Source: Calycina herbarum (taxonomy: Eukaryota; Ascomycota; Leotiomycetes; Helotiales; Pezizellaceae). Taken from it: DNA of 52,000 nucleotides. Within the stretch, counting starts at the first letter, position 1; each line of letters starts with the position of its first letter. The notes below the pieces were generated by a model. It was not told the origin of the DNA and did no database searches. It worked only from the letters and a program-made list of their open reading frames with translations. Below are positions 30,735-40,930 of this stretch, one piece after another. The DNA lies in assembly GCA_001414485.1 (NCBI GenBank), contig LLEY01000286.1, forward strand, positions 1 to 52,000, given 5' to 3'. Both the position numbers and the translations under genes were made by a program.

Positions 30735-32411
30735 TCACAACTCCAAAACAACCCTCCCCAACCCCCTCTCAACACAACTCAACAACGCCCCCTCCCTCTC
30801 CACTCCCAGCAACCCCGTTCCCCTACCCTTCATATCCACTTTCCCCATTTTAACCTTAACCCGACAAGTCCCACAATTCCCAACCTCACAACTAGAAGGA
30901 ATATCAAATCCCGCATCCCTAAGAACATCAAGCAAAGACTCCCTACTCCCAACCTGTAACTTCGTACCCGAACTCGGGATCTCGACTTCGAAAGGATCGC
31001 CTCCCTGTTCTGGAGGCGCGAAAGCTTCAAAATGGAGGTTTTTGCTGGGGAGGTTGAGGGTGGCGGCGGTGGAGGTGATGGAGTCCATTAGGCGGGGAGA
31101 ACCACAGGTGTAGATGTGTTTTGATTTGGAGAGGGTTGAAAGGATGGCGGTGATGTTGAAGGGGTTGCTTTTGGATTTATCGTGGATTGTGAGTTTTGGA
31201 CCGAATTCTTTAAGGATATGGGAGAATGCGATGTCGGATGTTTGGTGGACGAGGTAGTGAAGGTGGTAACTTTGATGAGTTGCTTGGAGGTGCTTTGCTG
31301 TTGCTAGGAAGGCTGTGATTCCTATACCACCAGCGATCAAGACGTGATGTTCTGCATCTGGCTGTGGGGGGAAGGAAGTCGTTATCGTTCCAACTGAGGT
31401 GATAGATCCAAGTTCCAGATTATCATGGATATACAACGACCCTCCCCGACTCGTCTCTCGATTCAAAGCAACACCAAGTTCGAATTTATTCGAAGTACCA
31501 CCAACAACAGAATAAGCACGTAACAAATTGCCACCAAGCCGTAAGCGAACATGAGAACCAGGCTCCACCATTTTCGGTTCCTCCTCTTTATCCACAGCTT
31601 CAAACCCCAAAGCGAGTATATGTTCCGTCTCCCTCCTCCTCTCAACAAGTCGATAATCCCTCCAAGTCTTCAAAGCACTATCCTCACCCCCCAAAAGCCT
31701 CAACTCCATCTTCTCAAACTTCCTCCTTAACCGATTTTCAAAAATCGTCCTCCCCTCAACCCCCAACCCCTCCAAGCTAACAAGCCCCTTCATAACCTCA
31801 AAATTCCTCATCTCAATATACAAATAATGCTGCACCCTCGCAACACTCCACTCCGGATTCTTCCTCTCCACCAAAACCATCCTATCCCCCGCCTCAATCC
31901 ACCCCTCCTCAAGCACCCTATAAAACCACCCCGTCCTAGCCAACTCCTGACTCCTCCTCGCCATATCCTTAACCTGAAACCGATGATTCAACTTATAACA
32001 AGGCTGCCGTCCCCCCGTAACCTGTACCCTCACCCCTCCTTTCCCAATGGTCATAACATCCCCAATACAAACATTCCTCTCATTCGCGTACCTCGTCACA
32101 ATATTCTCCCCAAACCCTCCAACGTTAAAGAACCGTTTACTCTGCGGGAGTTCGGATTTCCAGGATTCGTAGTGGAGGGTACTGTATTGTAATAGCGCTT
32201 TATCGGGACCGCCGTGGAGATGAAAAATCTGTTCGTCGGATTCGAGACCGAGGAGACTGAGTTTCATGGGACCTTGACGAGGAATTTTGTAGATTGCTGA
32301 GGGTTCTTGGGTTGAGAAGCAGGGTTTGCCTTTTCCGGTGCGGATTTCGGAGATGGTTTCTTCTTTCCATGGTGATTGGAGGAGCTCTAAGTTCTCGCAT
32401 GAAGTTGGCAT
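30735..32411 (-). CDS. MOSC-flavoreductase-ferredoxin fusion protein
   Basis: A single 558-residue frame with three modules. Residues about 20-210 form a MOSC domain (FFNVGGFGENI, GRQPCYKLNHRF with the conserved Cys about 138), a molybdenum-cofactor-related fold. Residues about 235-465 form a ferredoxin-NADP reductase-like module: RAYSVVGG (flavin binding, 298-305), LIAGGIGITAFLA (nucleotide binding, 359-371) and YTCGSPRLMDS. Residues about 475-558 form a plant-type 2Fe-2S domain with Cys508, Cys513, Cys516 and Cys546. This is the layout of MOSC-fused phthalate-dioxygenase-type reductases. It probably passes electrons from NAD(P)H via flavin and 2Fe-2S to an unknown partner. The start is the Met at 32411; no ATG lies upstream in this frame. 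Intronless, intact, no signal peptide. Confidence 0.85.
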   Translation of the reverse strand: MPTSCENLELLQSPWKEETISEIRTGKGKPCFSTQEPSAIYKIPRQGPMKLSLLGLESDEQIFHLHGGPDKALLQYSTLHYESWKSELPQSKRFFNVGGFGENIVTRYANERNVCIGDVMTIGKGGVRVQVTGGRQPCYKLNHRFQVKDMARRSQELARTGWFYRVLEEGWIEAGDRMVLVERKNPEWSVARVQHYLYIEMRNFEVMKGLVSLEGLGVEGRTIFENRLRRKFEKMELRLLGGEDSALKTWRDYRLVERRRETEHILALGFEAVDKEEEPKMVEPGSHVRLRLGGNLLRAYSVVGGTSNKFELGVALNRETSRGGSLYIHDNLELGSITSVGTITTSFPPQPDAEHHVLIAGGIGITAFLATAKHLQATHQSYHLHYLVHQTSDIAFSHILKEFGPKLTIHDKSKSNPFNITAILSTLSKSKHIYTCGSPRLMDSITSTAATLNLPSKNLHFEAFAPPEQGGDPFEVEIPSSGTKLQVGSRESLLDVLRDAGFDIPSSCEVGNCGTCRVKVKMGKVDMKGRGTGLLGVEREGALLSCVERGLGRVVLEL

Positions 32412-33870
32412 TTTGATGGGGCCAATTGAGTTGGAATTGGGGGAGCGCAAAGGGGGTTTTTATTCAATTTGGCTTCGCTATCCAATGGGGAATCGCAATG
32501 GTAGTCAAGTTCATATAGGGAGGAGAGATTTATGGTACTTGTAAAATAAAAAATTAGAACAACAAACAATAAGGTAGTCCCTAGGAAATAAATAGAATCG
32601 ATTGATATGAGGGGGTTTTTTTATTCAATTCTTGTTTGCTATCTACCACCCTTCTAGAGAAACAAAGTAAGTTAGTCCACGGGAGAACGGCACAAACTCG
32701 GACGAATTGAAAGGAAGGGTTGGCTTGGTCAACATTTATTCAAAGATATTTTCCGCATCCAGTAAACCACTCGCTCCAAGTGGGTCCAGTACACACGATA
32801 ACGATCTAGAGACACTGCTGAAGCCCTTCCCGAACCACTTAGTTCGCGAACAATATCGTTCATGTTGCAAGGGCCCTGTGAATAAGCCATCACTTGTGCA
32901 GAGCGTAGTATAGAACGTAAAATACTCCACTTGGAAGTATAAAGAACGTAACCAAGGAAGTAAGCCGGAGAACGCCGACTTCCACCTTACATAGGCTACT
33001 GGAAATGCCCGCTCCACCTGAGCCTTAAATGCATCGTGTTCGAAGAGTGGTGAAAATTAATGGGTCCAGTTTTTGGTAATGAGGGCTCATGGGTGTGGTA
33101 AGAAATTTCCTTCTCAGATTGATGATCAATCTGGATAGGCAATTGACTTCCCTTCATGCGCTGGGGAAATGATCGAATTAGCACTTGACGAAAGAACGAT
33201 GGTCTTACCTGGATAATAGAGTTATAAAAAGTCATTGATTGACGGGATATGTTTCTGTGTTTAGTCGAGTTTCAATTTTGGGACTGGCTTCCCCTAATAA
33301 ATAATTGAGCCAACGTTGTCAGTAATGTCCTCTGTCATATTCCCCGAATCAAGCAAAAAAGAACCAACATACTGCGCATTTCCATAGAAACACCCCTCTT
33401 CCCTCCCTGGAGAATCCGAAAAATCTCTGTACCCAGATGTAGGGTAATTCACCCCGCCATAGGCTATCCGTGCCCAAGCATATACAATGCGCCATCATTC
33501 CCTGCCATAACTCCGTTTTTCGAAAACAAAGGAAAAATCCCCAGCCGTGCGTTCAAGTTCCCATTGAATGCCAAAATCGCCAAACTAACGCCATAAATCC
33601 ACTCGATGTGTGTACGTTTTTGCCCTACACTAAGCCCATTATACACCGGAGATGGATGCTTAGAAGCATCAGCTGCTTGTGTGCAGCGTATCCGTTGCCC
33701 AAATTTGTCCGTGAATGCTCGTTATTGTGTCATTCAAGCCCCAAAGCCTGCCAGAGAGGGATCGGGAATAGCACAATATCGATGCCAATCGAAATCAAGT
33801 TTGCTGTACTGCCGTGATTGCGATAGGACCACTTCGCTCAAAAGCCAATTGGATTTGGCATCATCGAGGA
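32412..33870. other. Intergenic, no supported gene
   Basis: Normal composition. Open frames of 60-115 codons on both strands overlap each other and show no conserved features (e.g. 32736-33017 and 33470-33817). The upstream region of the MOSC fusion gene and 3-prime end of the bZIP-like gene lie here. Confidence 0.45.
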
Positions 33871-34725
33871 TCAAACGTCGGTCGTGAACTCTGAATTTTG
33901 GTTGTTAGCAAACCAATCGACATTGATAGATTGCTCAGGAGCAGCAGGATTGTTGATATATAACTCCCAGTCGAAAGAGGAACCCCACGATTCAGCGGGA
34001 ACGGGATCAAACAAATCAAAGTCGAAATCGGGTAGTCCTTTGTGAAGAATTGCATCGGTCGGATTCACCGATAGGACTTCATTTCCGTGTGATGATAGGT
34101 CGGGTGGCGTCGCCATATTGAACATGTCCTCTGGAGACCAAGTTCCAATGGAGGAATCGAGAGCGTCCATGTCTTGGGGAGATGTTCGATCGGTCTCTTC
34201 CGTTTGTACCGAGTGTCCCATGAATTGTTTCCAATCGATATCATCTGCTGTCATCGACATACCCTCACCCTCTGCCAATAACAACCAAGGCAACTCCGTT
34301 TCAGGAGACCCAAGTTCATGTTCTGTCATGCTACCTTCTGCCATGCTACCTCCAACAAAAACCGCCTGCTCTATTTCATGGGCTGCAAAATGAGCTTCTG
34401 GTGCTTGGTTATCTGGAAGAGGGTTACTTGCCGGTGAAACACCAGACACAACTTCGTCGTCATCACGAACTGTGTCTCTGGGGCTCGATTCGAACGAGTC
34501 GCCCATTTCCGAAGATCCGATGTCCATACTCCATTGTTCAATCTCACGATACTTGGACTCTGGCGAAGGCTCTGGTGTTGGTATCTCTGTCGCCTCACGC
34601 CCACCCTTCTTACTCTGTCTCTTTCTCGCCCTACATTTCCGTTGTGACTCTGCTAGTTGTGCGCGACGACGTTCGAGTCGTGCTTCGGGTGATATCTTGA
34701 GCGATGGTCTGCCTCTGTTACCCAT
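33871..34725 (-). CDS. Small basic-region (bZIP-like) transcription-factor candidate
   Basis: A 284-residue intronless protein starting MGNRGRPSLKISPEARLERRRAQLAESQRKCRARKRQSKKGG (about 1-40). This matches the basic region of bZIP proteins (R-x-x-Q-x-x-S-x-R/K-x-R-x-R), but no leucine zipper follows. The rest is acidic and Ser/Thr/Pro-rich with Trp-aromatic clusters (DIDWKQFMG, FDFDLFDPVPAESWG, SSFDWELYIN), typical of activation regions. It could be a degenerate or heterodimer-dependent bZIP, or another nuclear basic protein. The Met at 34725 is chosen because the sequence begins with this basic block; in-frame sequence upstream lacks an ATG until past the coding-like part. Confidence 0.6.
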   Translation of the reverse strand: MGNRGRPSLKISPEARLERRRAQLAESQRKCRARKRQSKKGGREATEIPTPEPSPESKYREIEQWSMDIGSSEMGDSFESSPRDTVRDDDEVVSGVSPASNPLPDNQAPEAHFAAHEIEQAVFVGGSMAEGSMTEHELGSPETELPWLLLAEGEGMSMTADDIDWKQFMGHSVQTEETDRTSPQDMDALDSSIGTWSPEDMFNMATPPDLSSHGNEVLSVNPTDAILHKGLPDFDFDLFDPVPAESWGSSFDWELYINNPAAPEQSINVDWFANNQNSEFTTDV

Positions 34726-36140
34726 GGTTGGTGATCTCTGGGTTTTGGTGGAGGTGCGAGGGGCGATGAGGAGGAAGGTAGATTGAATGATCGCTCGGAT
34801 TTCGAGAGATGAATGAGGGTGTTTGTACCGCAAGTCGCGTCGTAGATGAGAAGAGATTCTTGAGTTGCTCTGTGATTGTTGGAATGGGATGGTTGCGTGT
34901 GGATGCCTGAAAGGAGAAAGGAATGAGGGCTTACATTCTAGTCTCAAAATATCCCTAGTCACGTGTATGTGTATCCCCCGTGACTCACCCTGGCATACAA
35001 TAGTGAAGTCTTTTTAGCAAGGCTAGCTTTCCCCGCCGTATTCAAGACCAACTTAGGGTTAAGCCGGAGGTTAACACTAAAGAACGCTCTATCCTACCTA
35101 GTACCCACCTAGCACTCGCTCTTCTCAAATGCGCTGGAAGGTGACCTCCTTAAACCTCAACTTCCGATGCTTACCTCTTCCTGCAATTCTAAGAGCGAGG
35201 GAAGGCACGACCATAGAAATATAATATAGGTAAGTCATAGAGGAAACCCCACTTGGCGCCACCTTCCAAGTTCTCGACGGTCAGTTGCGATTAGTGAGGG
35301 AACTCTCATATCAATCGCTCCTTCCTTCTTCCCCTCTACACCTCAGCCTCTCCCGGCTCCACCCCACAATCAACCTAGAATCTCAAACCCAAAGTCTGTA
35401 CAAAGATAGAAATCAACATTTTATAAAAGAACCATGAGGACAACTTGGCTGAATGGTTCTCTCATTAGATGCTGAGCTCCGGGTTATTTAATTTGCTCTT
35501 ATTTTCTGTTTTTGTGAACTTGCTTCTGATTTTGGGCTTCATTTTGACCTTGATATTGTCAGTAGTTTGAGTAGGTTAAAAATTCGAACTGGACGCTTCG
35601 AGGTCAATTGGAAATCTCAGCTCTGGTTACTACCCCAGCCCACTTGACATCGGGACTTGAGGTCGCTCCTTCTCCGCATTTAACTTTGCCAAGATTCCTC
35701 ATCTTGACCTGGAGTTCACGAATTCATGAGTGATGAAAAGTACTCAAATGTTGACAATCTCAAAAACCGCGATGATATTCGTTTTCAAAGGTGTCTCTCC
35801 CGTCTGTGATTGTAAGCGAAGGTTGTATGGTGCAAGTTTCACAGAATCGGAAATACCTCTGGTCTGGGTTCAAGTGATGTCGAAAAAATTAAGCGAAGGA
35901 ACAAAGATGAAGTTCATGGCAAAGGAAGCAAGTCAAGGATACGCGAAAGGGACGTGGAGGCGTAGACCAGGGGAGAAACTTGTATTATTTGATCTACGAA
36001 CTCTTGAAACATCAATCTATCTACGATTGTTGAAATAACCGCTCACCCATTACTTTCCTCCAAGAGCAGTTCCGCTCTGAATCTCTAGACCAACGTCAAA
36101 GCCCAGAATGCCAAGAAGGCGTCGGGACCTCAACCACTTT
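34726..36140. other. Intergenic, no supported gene
   Basis: Includes the promoter of the bZIP-like gene and downstream flank of the hydrolase. A 102-codon plus-strand frame (35730-36038) has basic composition but no recognised domain. GTGACTCACCC at 34980-34990 holds an AP-1-like TGACTCA (34981-34987) about 260 bp upstream of the bZIP-like gene; relevance unknown. Confidence 0.4.
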
Positions 36141-37389
36141 TTAAAAGCCCTTGCCTGCCAACCACTGATGAATATTAACAACAGTATTATGCGCCTCGTA
36201 ATGAAACTCCCAATCATGGCCCGCGCCTGGCACGATATGAGAATCAAATCCTCTGCCCAATAACGGGGTTCCAGCCAACGGATAGTTCTCTCTCGTCTTC
36301 GCCAAAACTCCCGAGTTATCATCTGTCCCACAGTCTCCACCACAGAAAATAAAATCATATTGCCCGGTAACGACGTAAACAGAGCCAGTGTAAAGGAGAG
36401 ACTTTTCATAGGCTCCAAGTGTCAAACTGGCCACCTCACCGGCCGAGAATGTACCACGTGTTCTCCAATCTAGGTCTTCCAAGCCAGGATCGTAGGCACC
36501 TGGTTGATACAGGACTCTGTCGAAGCCTGCGCGTGCGGTGGCTTCGAGGTAACCTGCGGCAAGGTTTCCAAATCGTGCGGGCTCAACGAGGGCAGCTGGG
36601 ACGAGGATGGCATTGGTGGCAACGCCGATGAGGTTTGCGTGGAAGGTACTGCTGTAGCCCGTGAGAATGATGCTGTCGATGTCACTTGGCCATCTTGCTG
36701 TAATTGCGTTTCCAATCACCGAGCCGTAGCTATGGCCGACATAGATGCTTGAGAGTGTGGGTCAGCATGATTTCGCTAGAAAGAAAAGCCAGTTGCTGAC
36801 TTACATCTTGTTGAATGTGCGATGGAGACAATTTCCAGCGCCTGTTCGGATGGCTTGCAAGATTTTGTGTTGAATTTCAGCTTGGGCTGGGTATTGGACA
36901 ATAAGGATAGGATCAGGGTGATCAGATGCGCCATTGCCCAAACGATCAATAGCTAAGGTAGGGTAGCCTTGCTTGGATGCATAGTCAACCCACGAATATT
37001 GGGCGTCATTGAATCCTTTGCCAGTCCAGACTGTTTTGCTGTGTTAGCGTGATAACCTTCATTTTTAGATTTCCCCACTTACATTCGCGTGTGTATGTTG
37101 CACCATGAACAAGGAATTGAAGGGTATTTTGACGACTGGGGTTGAAAACCTCTGGTTCACAATACCGACCAACAATGCGAAAGTTACCACTGACTGGAAG
37201 GGTCAAGGCAAGGTTAATCAAAAAGCCCAAGAGATCATTGATGCTGAGGTTGGAAAGGTCAAAGTTGAGGGCGTCGATGTGGACATTGAAGCTGACTTCT
37301 GAGCAAGTTGGACCACGTTCTTAGATGACGGTTGCTGTGGAGAGAGCTGTGAGAGCAACCAAAGTGATCAACTTGCTAATGAACCACAT
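36141..37389 (-). pseudogene. Secreted alpha/beta hydrolase with a premature stop after the signal peptide
   Basis: Exons 37389-37083, 37030-36805 and 36747-36141 join without frame break, giving 379 codons apart from one internal stop. The product begins MWFISKLITLVALTALSTATVI, a signal peptide. Then codon 23 is TAA (37323-37321) where CAA (Gln) is expected: one C-to-T change. Beyond it lies a full hydrolase: NTLQFLVHGATYTREF-WTGKGF, DAQYSWVDYASKQGYPTLAIDRLGNGAS, the nucleophile elbow YVGHSYGSVIGN (Ser about 184), an acidic position near VTGQYDFIFC and catalytic His in PGAGHDWEFHYEA. The rest of the reading frame is intact, so the nonsense change is recent or an error. Confidence 0.75.
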
Positions 37390-38441
37390 TTTGAAGGTGC
37401 GGTGTGGAATTGGTCAAAGTGTGGGAAGAAGATTGTGGATGGAAAGAGGAGAGGGAGGGGAGACTGGAGAGACGGGGGATATAATCTCGCGTGTGGCTTG
37501 CGTCTTCTGTCTTTATCTTTACTGGCGCTAAGGCAAGGGCAAGATCAAGGGCTGGAGCACCGACCAGAGGCAACCCATCCTGGTCCAGCTAGTCAGTGAG
37601 AGATTGGAGGCCCTCCCTACCGTTGCCGCCTTCTTAGTGGTCAAGCTTGACTAAAGATACCGATCACAAGTTTGTTTTTGACCTAAACACCCATAGCCTC
37701 CAAAAGTGTCTAACCATCATAGCCTTGTATGCATTGTAACTGAACAAATGAACATAACAAGGAGCTGGAGCAACTCCCTATTGGGTTAGAGAAGAATGAA
37801 GCTCCGCTGGAATGATTGTGCAATTTATCCAGCTTGCAGAATAGTATATTGGAATGGTATGCATTGTATTGTGCCACCAACCAAGTGGTTGGGTCGCATC
37901 CCTGCAGCCAATCTAATTCACTCACAACTATTCCAACAACTACAACTCATAAATAGCTCAACGATATCTGTAAAGAACCAATAAAAGAACTCGCTAGAAG
38001 GCAGGACAGACAGAATAGAAAACCAGTTCAGGGCGGAAGACTAACACAGAGAAAGGGAGAATAGATATGCAGCCATGATTGCCACCAGGCATCTGTGGTC
38101 GTTTCCGGGTACTGAGGATGTCATCCGTTTCGTGAAGTTGTCACTTGCATGGATCTTTACGCGTTCTTCTATCGTTTCTCTATAAGGGGTTGTACTTACG
38201 ATGCTGCTTGAATTTGGCATTGAATGAGTGGAGAAGTAGCAAGTTGGTGAAAGTTGGTGGCTGCTGACAAGGCCTTTCCACGTACAGAAGTCAACGCCTC
38301 AGCAGCACACCGAGTCTGACTTTATGAGATCATGATGTGAGGGTGTGGAATTTCTTGCGGCTAGGTTGTTTGAAGAGGTCAAACTGTAGAGCAGATCAGC
38401 AGTTGTTGGTGGTGAGGATCGTGAAACGATTGGATGGGTGC
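37390..38441. other. Intergenic, no supported gene
   Basis: Upstream of the hydrolase and up to the miniature element. Sequence of normal composition; the longest open frame (38337-38576) reads into the element. Nothing recognised. Confidence 0.45.
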
Positions 38442-38443
38442 TA

Positions 38444-38959
38444 CAGTGAGTTGCGAGTTAAGCTTGAATTTGCCTACTGTTTTTGTAATCCGAGCTTTTT
38501 TTTATTAAGGCTTTCTCCCTCTTTTCTTTTGAAGACAGAAAATAAAAGTACTCTAAAAGAGACGAGGCCTAGCTAGAAAGAAGCGCTATATCTAATTATC
38601 TCTCTTCTATATAATTCATTAATTTAAAGTAAGTATAATAAAAGTAAACTAAAAGATAAATAATTCTTAAAATAACCCCTTTTCTTAAAAAAAGATTTCA
38701 CTACCCTTATAAGGTTAATAGGCTATGCCAAGACCCTATAAAAATTAAGATAGATATAAAATTGTCTATTTTTATCTTATAAAGTTTATAGAGTATAAGA
38801 GGAGATATAAGCCTCTTCTTTCCTATTCTTATAAATAGTATATCATATGTTGTTATTAATAAAAGAGTGCCTAAAAAAGGGGGAAATCAAGGAATTTTCT
38901 TAAAAAGCTCGGATTATTAAAAAAAGTAGGCAAATTCAAGCTTAACTCGCAACTCACTG
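38444..38959. mobile_element. Complete 516-bp miniature inverted-repeat element, TA-flanked (family copy 2)
   Basis: The two ends are inverted copies: CAGTGAGTTGCGAGTTAAGC begins at 38444, and the reverse complement ends at 38959. The match is perfect for 34 bp and continues, with gaps, to about 60 bp. TA lies on both sides (38442-38443 and 38960-38961), the duplication made by Tc1/mariner/pogo-type transposases. No open frame inside; the middle is RIP-like and A+T-rich. A second copy lies at 152-477. Confidence 0.88.
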
Positions 38960-38961
38960 TA

Positions 38962-40440
38962 CCTAGGCAACGATTACGGAGTATAAAAAAACAATTTTGG
39001 ATATAAAATTGCCATTCTTAGCAGTAGGCCAACTCTTGAACTCCTTGATTAGTTTGATATGCGTTAGCAGAAGTTGAGAAACTTGGGGTTGAAGTGACCC
39101 GAGGGGAGGACGGGGAGAGGGAGTCGATACGATGGGAGTGGGGTGCTTGAAGATGTATGAGAGTTTTGGGTTCTGGGAATATCAGAACTTTGCTCAGGGA
39201 TGAGGCGATTATTGAGGATTGAGAGCTTACTCGTTGTAGGTGAAGTTCAGTACTATTTTAGGTGTTCTTCGGGAGGGAAGACACACTTCTGGCCCCATAT
39301 CAGACTGGAGAATATTTGATCCGACTTTCCCCGCTTTCTTCTACCTATCTGTATTTTCCCTATCACGACAACTGGTTTATTAATCCACTGCTACGAATGC
39401 ATCAAGTGCTTTGCCAAAATACAAAAAGTGGTACAAACCTCCCCTAACCCGATTTTCGTGTCCTAAGAAGATCCTAGCCGACGTACTAACTCGAAATCGC
39501 ATTCAAGCGGTTACGAGAAGAGATTAACAAACCTTTAATATATGGAAATATGATTTGATGTTCTATATAGTAAGTAAGTCAGCAGTACCATATAAAACTA
39601 GGCAATTTTTAAAACTATATGTAAACTGTAGGTGTTGTAATTTACAAGGCAGATACACTCCCTGTTTCTTTTTTAAATAATTTTTACGAAACTGAGGTGG
39701 TTACTATAGTTTAGGAACCTGTTTTTATAACTTAGTTCTATATTTAGAAATTGTATGTAGTTTCATGAAAGCATATGGATGTTGATTCTTTTATCACTCT
39801 GGATAAAGGAAAAGTTAATTAATGAATCAGTCGGTTGCCTCCTGTCTGCTGCCGATGTCTCATTTAGTTCATGCGGCGAATGCTACCCGAGTCAGCTCTC
39901 TTAAGAGATGCTGGACTGAGCCGATGCAAGCTTGTAAGCAGTGTTACTGTAAGATACTTGGTAATAAGAAGGACCGCTTGTATAGGCAAGTCTATTTAAC
40001 CGCAATTATCTTTTAAATTATTTTTATATAGACGATATGTGGCCGCGAGCTAGTCATATCATATATCGTAAGCATATTGAGTAATACCACTTTAAGATAC
40101 AGACCAAGTGGAACCACGCCGCTTTTTTCAATGTAATTTATTTATCTCGGATTCAAAGGGCAAAATTTGTGCTTAGCAATCTGCAGGCTCTTAACCATTA
40201 AGAAGGTATGGTGATTAAAACCAATCCAGGGCCATACCTAATGCACTAAAATACTGTATTCTATACTATTAACTCCATCAATTCGTCACTGAAACTTCTC
40301 AAAGAGTTACCTACACTGGATGAATTGACTCTGATGGGAATCACTGCACTTTATCACTGGATTCTACCCCTCTATGACGTTTTGAATTCGTTACCGGTAA
40401 TCTCCAAAACTCTGCGCCAAAAAAACGTTACTCTAACATA
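38962..40440. other. A+T-variable spacer with a segment repeated at 41978
   Basis: 39165-39262 (TTTTGGG...AATATCAGAAC...GGATGAGGCGATTATTGAGGATTGAG...TTACTC...GTTCAGTACTATTT) recurs as 41978-42080 in the same orientation, with transitions. No gene is recognised; open frames at 39262-39447 and 39822-40016 are short and unassigned. Confidence 0.55.
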
Positions 40441-40490
40441 AAGCGATGCACTGCTGCTTTTCTGATGAGAAAATGATCAAGAGATCTTCA

Positions 40491-40498
40491 TGTATAAA
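40491..40498 (+). promoter_or_regulatory. TATA box of the small-secreted-protein relic
   Basis: TATAAATA stands 89-96 bp upstream of the start codon at 40587, followed by a C-rich 5-prime leader. Confidence 0.45.
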
Positions 40499-40586
40499 TA
40501 TCGCAATTCTGCCCTCCTATCTTCTCACTATCACCATCATCTTCATCCACCTCAACCACAGCCATCCAATCTCAAGCCCCTTCAAG

Positions 40587-40860
40587 ATGGTATACTCAAT
40601 TCCCACTTTCGCAGGCTTCATTGCTCTCCTTTCTCTCTCCTCCGCCACTCCCGCCTCCTCCCAAGCCTCAGAAATCGTAATCGACCCCGCCTAGAATTCC
40701 ACAGGAAAGTTTCCGGCCTTCTTGTGCCTTTCTACAAGACTGGCGCTGAACCTGGAGCTTCCTCCCCACAAGAAACTACTTCCTTCGATGTCTTTGCGAA
40801 TGTCGATTATTCGGGTTGTCATGAGCAGTTGTTCAATGAAGCTGGGTATTGCTGTAAGTA
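40587..40860 (+). pseudogene. Broken small secreted protein (effector-like), frameshifted and truncated
   Basis: Starts with a clear signal peptide, MVYSIPTFAGFIALLSLSSATPA, then SSQASEIVIDPA and a TAG at 40692-40694. The next sensible protein lies in another frame: LLVPFYKTGAEPGASSPQETTSFDVFANVDYSGCHEQLFNEAGYC (about 40717-40851), followed by GTAAGT at 40853-40858, a possible intron donor. A 28-nt gap between the two frames is too short for an intron, so the gene is frame-disrupted. Nothing homologous to a 3-prime exon is seen; A+T-rich RIP-like sequence starts at about 40930. It looks like a former small cysteine-containing secreted protein next to a repeat block. Not a functional gene. Confidence 0.6.
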
Positions 40861-40930
40861 TAAATCGGCAAGGGCAAGAGAGAGACGAGAGAGAGAAATT
40901 ATAAAGGCTAATTTTGTAGGTGATAGATGA

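Noticed and set aside
35730..36038. 102-codon plus-strand open frame
   Set aside because: Basic composition but no recognisable family and no promoter or neighbour support.
40692..40720. A 28-nt intron to rescue the small secreted protein
   Set aside because: Far shorter than any functional fungal intron seen here (51 bp or more); joining also gives the wrong frame.
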